This document shows, piece by piece, positions 1-6,028 of a stretch of DNA of 6,028 nucleotides. The notes under the pieces are model-generated. The model saw only the letters and a list, made by a program, of their open reading frames with translations. It searched no databases and was not told the DNA's origin. The position numbers and the translations under genes are program-made. Each line of letters starts with the position of its first letter. Position 1 is the stretch's first letter. Source of the DNA: Flavobacteriales bacterium (GTDB lineage Bacteria > Bacteroidota > Bacteroidia > Flavobacteriales_D > Sanyastnellaceae); NCBI GenBank assembly GCA_947464885.1, contig CANHYZ010000142.1, positions 1 to 6,028 on the forward strand, written 5' to 3'.

Positions 1-733
1 CCAATTTCTTCTTGTCCAAAACAGCCGTTGCTCCAAGGCGCTTCGAGCTGATTTCGATGATAACCTTTTTGATTGCGGCTTGGGGTGAAACAGCCGGAGC
101 AGCATCCGTGCCCAGTAAATCGCCAACCTTCGTATACAGCTTTTTGCCCAGGGCACCACCGGGATGTACCCGTGCGAAATCCTGTGTGGTAAATCCACGG
201 CGTTCCATCAGAGCGACAGCCAGGGCGTCACCCATGGCGAGCTGAGCCGTTGTGCTCACGGTTGGAGCCAGATTATTGGGACACGCTTCACGTTCCACGG
301 GAACATAAAGAACATCATCCGCGTGCTGATGTAAAAAACTCTTGGCGTTGCTTACCATCGCAATCAGCGGATTGCCCAGGCTTTTGACCAAAGGCACCAG
401 CATTTTGATTTCGGGTGAATCACCACTTTTGGAAATGCATAGCACCACATCGTGTTTTTGAATGGTGCCGAGGTCTCCGTGGATCGCGTCGGCAGCGTGC
501 ATAAACACGGCGGGTTGACCTGTACTGACGAGGGTCGCCACCATCTTTTGTGCAATGTTGCCGCTTTTGCCAATTCCCGTTACGACCAATCTTCCCTTGG
601 ATTTCAGGACCCGTTGAACAGCGGCGGAAAAACGCACATCAATCGATAATGCGAGTTTGTGTAGACCGTCCGCCTCCAGGTTGAGCGTTCGTTGAGCAGA
701 CGCTAGAATGTCGGTTGAGGATTTTGCACTCAT
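1..733 (-). CDS. kdsD: Arabinose-5-phosphate isomerase, KpsF/GutQ (KdsD) family, N-terminal 244 residues (3' end outside window)
   Basis: This cytoplasmic enzyme interconverts ribulose 5-phosphate and arabinose 5-phosphate, the first step toward the Kdo sugar of lipopolysaccharide. The reading frame is open from the ATG at 733 down to base 1. Residues about 35-170 are a SIS sugar-isomerase domain with GIGKSG (53-58), HGDLG (85-89), SKSGDSPE (101-108), REACP (148-152), a LAPT...STT stretch and HPGGALG (190-196). From memory, the E. coli KdsD catalytic residues are Lys59, Glu111, Glu152 and His193. The counterparts here are Lys56, Glu108, Glu149 and His190, a constant offset of 3, so the active site looks intact. 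The CBS-domain region begins near residue 205 and is cut by the window edge; full-length family members have about 320-330 residues. The ATG at 733 is the only ATG before the upstream in-frame stop at 800-802. No Shine-Dalgarno is visible. The gene is transcribed divergently from recQ. Confidence 0.95.
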   Translation of the reverse strand, partial: MSAKSSTDILASAQRTLNLEADGLHKLALSIDVRFSAAVQRVLKSKGRLVVTGIGKSGNIAQKMVATLVSTGQPAVFMHAADAIHGDLGTIQKHDVVLCISKSGDSPEIKMLVPLVKSLGNPLIAMVSNAKSFLHQHADDVLYVPVEREACPNNLAPTVSTTAQLAMGDALAVALMERRGFTTQDFARVHPGGALGKKLYTKVGDLLGTDAAPAVSPQAAIKKVIIEISSKRLGATAVLDKKKL

Positions 734-1048
734 GGTATTGACGGCAAAGATGCATCGAAGTTGCGCGCCCCCGAAATCCAAGAGGGAAAATGAGCCGCTC
801 TAGGTCAGGCGAACCCAGCTGAACAAATCGCTCTCACTTTTGTATTGTAAATTAACATTTCTTCGTTAAACCCCACTGTTTACGGCCATTTCAGCCAATA
901 AAGCAGCTTGAAAAAAGATTTTTTTGTTCGCGATTTCGATGCTACATTCGCTTCCCTTTTTTTGAAAGGGTAGTCACTACAACGTTATTCCGGGCCTTTC
1001 GCGCCGGCAGCAGTAGAGACGGATTACCACATCGCAACCTAATTCGAT
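734..1048. other. Divergent intergenic region between kdsD and recQ
   Basis: These 315 bases lie between the two divergent start codons and should carry the promoters of both genes. The middle part, about 838-960, is clearly more AT-rich than the flanking genes and includes an A-tract/T-tract block at 911-925. A candidate recQ promoter lies at 923-950. A small inverted repeat, CCCTTT (954-959) and AAAGGG (965-970) with a 5-nt loop, follows directly. For kdsD I see only a weak box, CATCTTTG on the minus strand at 752-745, without a well-spaced upstream TTG. I found no credible small ORF, RNA gene or riboswitch here. Confidence 0.6.
923..950 (+). promoter_or_regulatory. Candidate Bacteroidota-type promoter for recQ
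   Basis: TTTG at 923-926 is followed after 16 bases by TACATTCG at 943-950. The second box matches the phylum's TAnnTTTG consensus at five of six fixed positions. The spacing is slightly short compared with the usual 17-23. Transcription would start near 955-957, giving a leader of about 90 nt. The site lies in the AT-rich part of the divergent region and points toward recQ. This is motif matching only. Confidence 0.35.
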
Positions 1049-3244
1049 ATGCAAACACTTACCGAGCTATCTCCCAAAGAAGCGCTCAAACAGTTTTTTG
1101 GATTCAATAATTTCAAAGGCCTCCAGGAAGGAGTAGTCAACTCTGTCTTGGAAGGAAACGATACCTTCGTGATCATGCCAACCGGTGGCGGCAAATCGCT
1201 TTGCTACCAATTGCCGGCACTGATGCTGGAAGGAACCGCTATCGTCGTTTCACCCCTCATCGCGTTGATGAAAAACCAGGTGGATGCTATGCGCGGCTTT
1301 TCTGAAACCGATGGCGTGGCACACTTCATCAACTCATCGCTCAACAAGACCGAGATCAATCAGGTGAAGAGCGACATCCTCACCGGCAAGTGTAAGATTT
1401 TGTACGTGGCTCCCGAGTCACTGAATAAAGATGAGAACGTAGAGTTTTTCCGCGGCGTGAATATTTCCTTCGTGGCGATCGACGAGGCTCACTGTATTTC
1501 GGAATGGGGTCACGACTTCCGTCCGGAGTATCGTCGCTTGCGTCCCATCATTGAACAGATTGCCGATTGTCCGATCATGGCGCTCACGGCAACGGCAACG
1601 CCGAAAGTGCAGCAAGACATTCAGAAGAACCTCGGCATGTTGAATGCGAGGTTGTTTAAGGCTTCCTTCAACCGCGCCAACTTGTATTACGAGATTCGCG
1701 CGAAGAACAACGTAGGCAAGCAAATCATTCAATACATCAAAGCCAACAGCGGCAAGAGCGGCATCATTTACTGCCTGAGCAGAAAGAAGACCGAAGAGAT
1801 TGCCGAGCTCTTGCAAGTGAACGGCATCAAAGCGCTGCCCTACCACGCCGGTATGGACGGCGGGCAACGCAGCAAGGTGCAGGATAAATTCCTCATGCAG
1901 GATGTGGATGTCATCTGCGCAACCATCGCCTTCGGTATGGGTATCGACAAGCCTGATGTGCGCTTCGTGATTCACCACGATATTCCCAAGAGTCTCGAAA
2001 GCTATTACCAGGAAACCGGTCGCGCAGGTCGCGATGGCGGTGAGGGTGTGTGTGTTGCTTTCTATTCACCCAAAGACATCGAGAAGCTCGAGAAGTTTTT
2101 GCAGGGCAAGCCTGTAGCCGAGCAGGAAGTGGGCATGTTGCTTTTGCAGGAAGTGATTGCTTATGCTGAAACATCGATGAGCCGTCGTCAGTACTTACTG
2201 CACTACTTCGGTGAAGAGTGGGATCCCGTGAATGGCGAAGGCGCCGGCATGGACGACAATTCACGTTCACCGAAAGAGCAGTTCGATGGCAGCGAAAAAG
2301 TCCAGATGATTTTGGATTGCATTATGGAGTTCAAGGAACTGCACAAGGCTGCGTTCATTTGCAAGGTCATCGCAGGCACAAAGAATTCTGAAGTCACTAC
2401 CTACAAAGGAAACCTCAGCAAGCACTTCGGTGAAGGCAAAGAGCACGATGAGAAATTCTGGAACGCCATTGTACGTCAGATGTATGTGCGCGGCCTGCTC
2501 ACCAAGGAAATCGAAACCTACGGCACACTGAAGCTCACCGAAGAAGGCAGAGCGTTTTTGAAAAAGCCGCAGCCATTCATGGTGGTGAAAGAAGAAGAGA
2601 TTGGCGAAACCGATGACGACGACTTGGTCATCCCAAAACAGGGTGGTGGTGCGGTCGACGAGACCCTCTTCAAAATGCTGAAAGACCTGCGCCATCGCAT
2701 AGCCAAAGAGAAAGGCATTCCACCGTATGTCGTGGTGCAAGACCCGGCCATGGAAGAAATGTGCACGCAATACCCCATCACGCTCGACGAGATAGCTCAG
2801 ATTGGTGGTGTAGGCAAAGGAAAAGCACAGAAGTTTGGTCAGCCTTTCATCGATCTCATTCAAAACTATGTGAATGATAATGAGATTGAGCGTCCGATTG
2901 ACTTCGTGGTGAAGTCGACCGGCATCAAGAGCGTTCAAAAGGTTCAGATTATACAAAACATCGATAAGCGCATTCCGCTTCCTGATATCGCGAAAGGATT
3001 GGGCAAGAACATGGGCGAACTGACTACGGAGTTGGAAACCATTGTTTCATCGGGCACCAAGCTCAACATTCAATACTTCATTGACGAGGAGCTCGACGAA
3101 GATCAGCAAGACGAAATCATGGAGTACTTCATGCAATCCGAGACCGACGAGATCCGCGCCGCAGAAGAGTATTTCGACGGCGACTATGAGGAGGAGCCGT
3201 TACGATTGATGCGGATTAAGTTTATGTCGGAAATAGGCAACTAG
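1049..3244 (+). CDS. recQ: ATP-dependent DNA helicase RecQ, zinc-ligand cysteines replaced, extended C-terminus
   Basis: RecQ is a 3'-5' superfamily 2 DNA helicase acting in recombination and replication-fork repair. Helicase motifs are complete and in order: Walker A MPTGGGKS (43-50), IDEAHCISEWGHDFRP (144-159; Walker B plus aromatic-rich loop), TATATP (180-185), motif IV around IIYCLSR (239-245), motif V AFGMGIDKPDVR (294-305) and motif VI QETGRAGRDG (321-330). A RecQ-C-terminal/winged-helix region spans about 340-510, with the HRDC domain at about 534-610 (IPPYVV; GVGKGKAQKFG). The zinc subdomain is odd: E. coli Cys380, 397, 400 and 403 align without gaps to Ser378, Asn395, Gly398 and Met401, and no Cys lies between residues 336 and 423. 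About 120 residues follow HRDC, probably a helix-turn-helix module and an acidic tail, so the protein is longer than E. coli RecQ (about 610). The ATG at 1049 places the helicase domain normally; no Shine-Dalgarno is seen. It stands alone, divergent from kdsD and convergent with glyQS. Confidence 0.97.
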   Translation: MQTLTELSPKEALKQFFGFNNFKGLQEGVVNSVLEGNDTFVIMPTGGGKSLCYQLPALMLEGTAIVVSPLIALMKNQVDAMRGFSETDGVAHFINSSLNKTEINQVKSDILTGKCKILYVAPESLNKDENVEFFRGVNISFVAIDEAHCISEWGHDFRPEYRRLRPIIEQIADCPIMALTATATPKVQQDIQKNLGMLNARLFKASFNRANLYYEIRAKNNVGKQIIQYIKANSGKSGIIYCLSRKKTEEIAELLQVNGIKALPYHAGMDGGQRSKVQDKFLMQDVDVICATIAFGMGIDKPDVRFVIHHDIPKSLESYYQETGRAGRDGGEGVCVAFYSPKDIEKLEKFLQGKPVAEQEVGMLLLQEVIAYAETSMSRRQYLLHYFGEEWDPVNGEGAGMDDNSRSPKEQFDGSEKVQMILDCIMEFKELHKAAFICKVIAGTKNSEVTTYKGNLSKHFGEGKEHDEKFWNAIVRQMYVRGLLTKEIETYGTLKLTEEGRAFLKKPQPFMVVKEEEIGETDDDDLVIPKQGGGAVDETLFKMLKDLRHRIAKEKGIPPYVVVQDPAMEEMCTQYPITLDEIAQIGGVGKGKAQKFGQPFIDLIQNYVNDNEIERPIDFVVKSTGIKSVQKVQIIQNIDKRIPLPDIAKGLGKNMGELTTELETIVSSGTKLNIQYFIDEELDEDQQDEIMEYFMQSETDEIRAAEEYFDGDYEEEPLRLMRIKFMSEIGN

Positions 3245-3530
3245 CCCTGCCCTTGGCTGCGCCCGGGAACAGCAGTGGGTGCTTACAAGAGGTCTCCCTT
3301 TTATGGATTAGGCTTAAGGACGCAACGCAGTGCGTCCTTACGACTGATTCTATTGAGGTCCGCAGTTTTGAGGACGCACAGCAGTGCGTCCTTACTGTAG
3401 ATCCCCGTGTGAGGATGCAGTTTTGTGGACGCACAGCAGTGCGTCCTTAAGACAGATCCCCGTGTGAGGATGCAGTTTGTGGACGCACAGCAGTGCGTCC
3501 TTACGACTGATTTTGTTGAGGAGCCTGCTG
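3245..3530. other. Convergent intergenic region between recQ and glyQS
   Basis: This 286-bp gap separates the stop codons of recQ and glyQS and is mostly filled by the palindromic repeat array. The non-repeat parts are the 25 bases after the recQ stop, the stretch at about 3287-3314, and the last few bases before the glyQS stop. I found no separate T-tailed terminator for either gene. Open frames crossing the region read through the repeats and are not credible genes. Confidence 0.7.
3270..3521. repeat. Tandem array of palindromic repeats, period 54-55 bp (four intact units, one decayed)
   Basis: Four hairpin cores lie between the convergent recQ and glyQS genes. Core 1 is 3315-3340, with 10-bp perfect arms TAAGGACGCA/TGCGTCCTTA and a 6-nt loop. 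Core 2 is 3371-3392, with 9-bp arms and loop AGCA. Cores 3 (3427-3446) and 4 (3481-3500) have 8-bp arms GGACGCAC/GTGCGTCC and loop AGCA. A fifth, decayed copy at 3270-3286 keeps only the right half (15 of 17 bases match). The shared GCAG sits at 3272, 3327, 3381, 3436 and 3490, giving steps of 55, 54, 55 and 54. The sequences between cores are also related to each other. The arrangement resembles REP/BIME-type intergenic elements. The hairpins have no T-tract after either arm, so a classic intrinsic terminator is not shown, although the position would suit a two-way transcription block. The function is unknown. Confidence 0.9.
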
Positions 3531-5075
<1,545 letters not shown>

Positions 5076-5082
5076 AGCGGCG

Positions 5083-5113
5083 CGAAAGTACTAAGGGCGA
5101 GGCGGATCCGCAA
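5083..5113 (-). promoter_or_regulatory. Candidate glyQS promoter, very close to the start codon
   Basis: On the minus strand, TTG (5113-5111) is followed after 20 bases by TACTTTCG (5090-5083). This matches TAnnTTTG at five of six fixed positions, with the same C substitution as the candidate recQ box. The box ends 7 bases before the ATG, so a transcript from here would be leaderless or nearly so. This is motif matching only. Confidence 0.3.
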
Positions 5114-5140
5114 CCCTAGGCTTTCAAGAGCAAGCAACCT

Positions 5141-5187
5141 TTTGGCAGCAGCGGTGGACTATCATTGGCATAAAACCGCAATATTTG
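5141..5187 (+). promoter_or_regulatory. Candidate promoter elements for the secreted-protein gene
   Basis: Two overlapping possibilities are visible. In the first, TTTG (5141-5144) is followed after 15 bases by TATCATTG (5160-5167), which gives a leader of about 30 nt but with short spacing. In the second, the better -7 box AATATTTG (5180-5187) has no well-placed upstream TTG. Either would point toward the ATG at 5206. The sequence does not decide between them. Confidence 0.25.
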
Positions 5188-5205
5188 CTACCCAATCCAT
5201 TGACG

Positions 5206-6028
5206 ATGAAAAAAACAGTACTTCTTACACTTCTTGCCGTTTGTATTTCCGCTATCAGCTTTGCCCAGGCTCCGCTGAACTATGCGTTTAGTCAAGAATT
5301 ACAAGGCTTTTACACGCCGCTGGAGAACAACACCACCGTATTTACCGCATCATTCGATGACGTGATTTCGCCGGCCATTACCATTCCGGCATTTTCCATG
5401 GGGGGTGCACAATACACCACCATGTACATCAATTCCAATGGATTCATATCGCTCGGATCAGCAGCGGGTATTACGCTCTACAATCCTCTGTCGTCGACTG
5501 CGCAAACCCCAATCATTTCGCCTTTCGGACGCGACTTGCAGAGCGTAGATGCTACGTCGAGCATTAGCTACACCATCGACAATTCCGGCACACACGTGCA
5601 GTGGCAGAATGTTCGTCGCTACGGCGTTAACGGCGAAAGCTTCTCCTTTCAGGCGCACCTGTTGCCTTACGACTCCGTCATCACGTTTGTATACGGCCCA
5701 ATGAACAACATCGCGACATCCGTTGGTTTCGCTCAGGTTGGTCTTCGTGTTGGAACAGGCGCGTGGCCCGAACAAGTAGCCAACCGAAGTGTAACCATCG
5801 ATCAAACCTGGTTTCCTTCAGCTGCAGGAACATCCAATCAAGCGAACTGCGCTTTTTCAAGCACTGTACAACCCTTTAACGGCTTGACTTACGTTTGGGG
5901 TAACAGCAACATCGGAGTGGGTGGATGTACAGACGTTATGGCGTGCAACTTCAACTCGGCCGCTGCTTTCAACGACGGTAGCTGCGAATACTGCTCATGT
6001 CAAACATGTGGATGCACGGATTCCACAG
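5206..6028 (+). CDS. Secreted protein with N-terminal beta-rich domain and Cys-rich 'GCTD...DGSC' modules (3' end outside window)
   Basis: The frame is open from the ATG at 5206 to the window end: 274 codons plus one base. Residues 1-20 form a clear signal peptide (MKK, a hydrophobic core, and cleavage likely after SFA), so the protein is exported across the inner membrane. Residues about 23-232 are rich in beta-prone and Ser/Thr/Asn residues and contain MYINSNGFISLG (73-84), a phrase common at the start of large secreted Bacteroidota proteins. I cannot name this domain. Residues 240-262 hold one full module, GCTD (240-243) ... ACNFN (246-250) ... NDGSCEY (256-262). A Cys-dense linker follows, and a second GCTD begins at 269. 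In this phylum such modules usually occur in serial copies in large outer-surface or type IX-secreted proteins. The C-terminal sorting signal that would prove type IX export lies outside the window. No Shine-Dalgarno is seen, and the exact function is unknown. Confidence 0.88.
   Translation, partial: MKKTVLLTLLAVCISAISFAQAPLNYAFSQELQGFYTPLENNTTVFTASFDDVISPAITIPAFSMGGAQYTTMYINSNGFISLGSAAGITLYNPLSSTAQTPIISPFGRDLQSVDATSSISYTIDNSGTHVQWQNVRRYGVNGESFSFQAHLLPYDSVITFVYGPMNNIATSVGFAQVGLRVGTGAWPEQVANRSVTIDQTWFPSAAGTSNQANCAFSSTVQPFNGLTYVWGNSNIGVGGCTDVMACNFNSAAAFNDGSCEYCSCQTCGCTDST

Noticed and set aside
12..649. Short frames at the left edge (plus 12-245, plus 452-649, minus 364-573)
   Set aside because: They overlap the kdsD fragment, whose frame preserves all four catalytic residues and the family motifs. 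The others show no domain.
911..930. A-tract/T-tract block as a terminator
   Set aside because: A run of A, then GA, then a run of T could fold weakly, but it lies between two divergent starts, where no transcript is expected to end. It is better read as AT-rich promoter DNA.
2267..2956. Long antisense frame (229 codons) inside recQ, and another at 1418-1978 (186 codons)
   Set aside because: Both lie entirely opposite conserved recQ coding sequence and have no recognisable domain. Their length follows from the codon use of the true gene on the other strand.
3315..3500. Possible short CRISPR array (regular repeats with 30-nt-like spacers)
   Set aside because: The 'spacers' are themselves related copies (two nearly identical, two similar). 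The repeats vary at their ends, and no cas gene is nearby. Tandem duplication of whole units explains it better.

Overview
The window looks like a chromosomal piece of a Bacteroidota genome, probably near the Flavobacteriales. Three things suggest this. The RecQ carries a long C-terminal extension, the glycyl-tRNA synthetase is the single-chain type, and the last gene is a secreted protein with the Cys-rich 'GCTD...DGSC' module typical of that phylum. None of the four starts has a convincing Shine-Dalgarno sequence, and promoter-like sites resemble the phylum's TTTG / TAnnTTTG pattern. The assignment comes from protein features recalled from memory, not from a search.

Layout. Positions 1-733 (minus strand) hold the first 244 codons of an arabinose-5-phosphate isomerase (kdsD/kpsF family), cut by the window edge. 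A 315-bp divergent intergenic region follows. recQ (1049-3244, plus strand) encodes a 731-residue RecQ helicase that has lost all four zinc-ligand cysteines. It converges on glyQS (3531-5075, minus strand), a complete glycyl-tRNA synthetase. The 286-bp gap between them is largely an array of palindromic repeats with a period of 54-55 bp: four intact units and one decayed unit in phase. After a second divergent intergenic region (5076-5205), a plus-strand gene for a secreted, Cys-rich surface or extracellular protein begins at 5206 and runs off the right edge.

The genes do not form an operon or one pathway. They are single-gene units in alternating orientation: lipopolysaccharide sugar synthesis, DNA repair, translation and a secreted protein. 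Apart from the repeat array and the altered RecQ zinc site, this reads as ordinary core genome. I found no RNA gene, insertion sequence, phage gene, CRISPR array or defence system.
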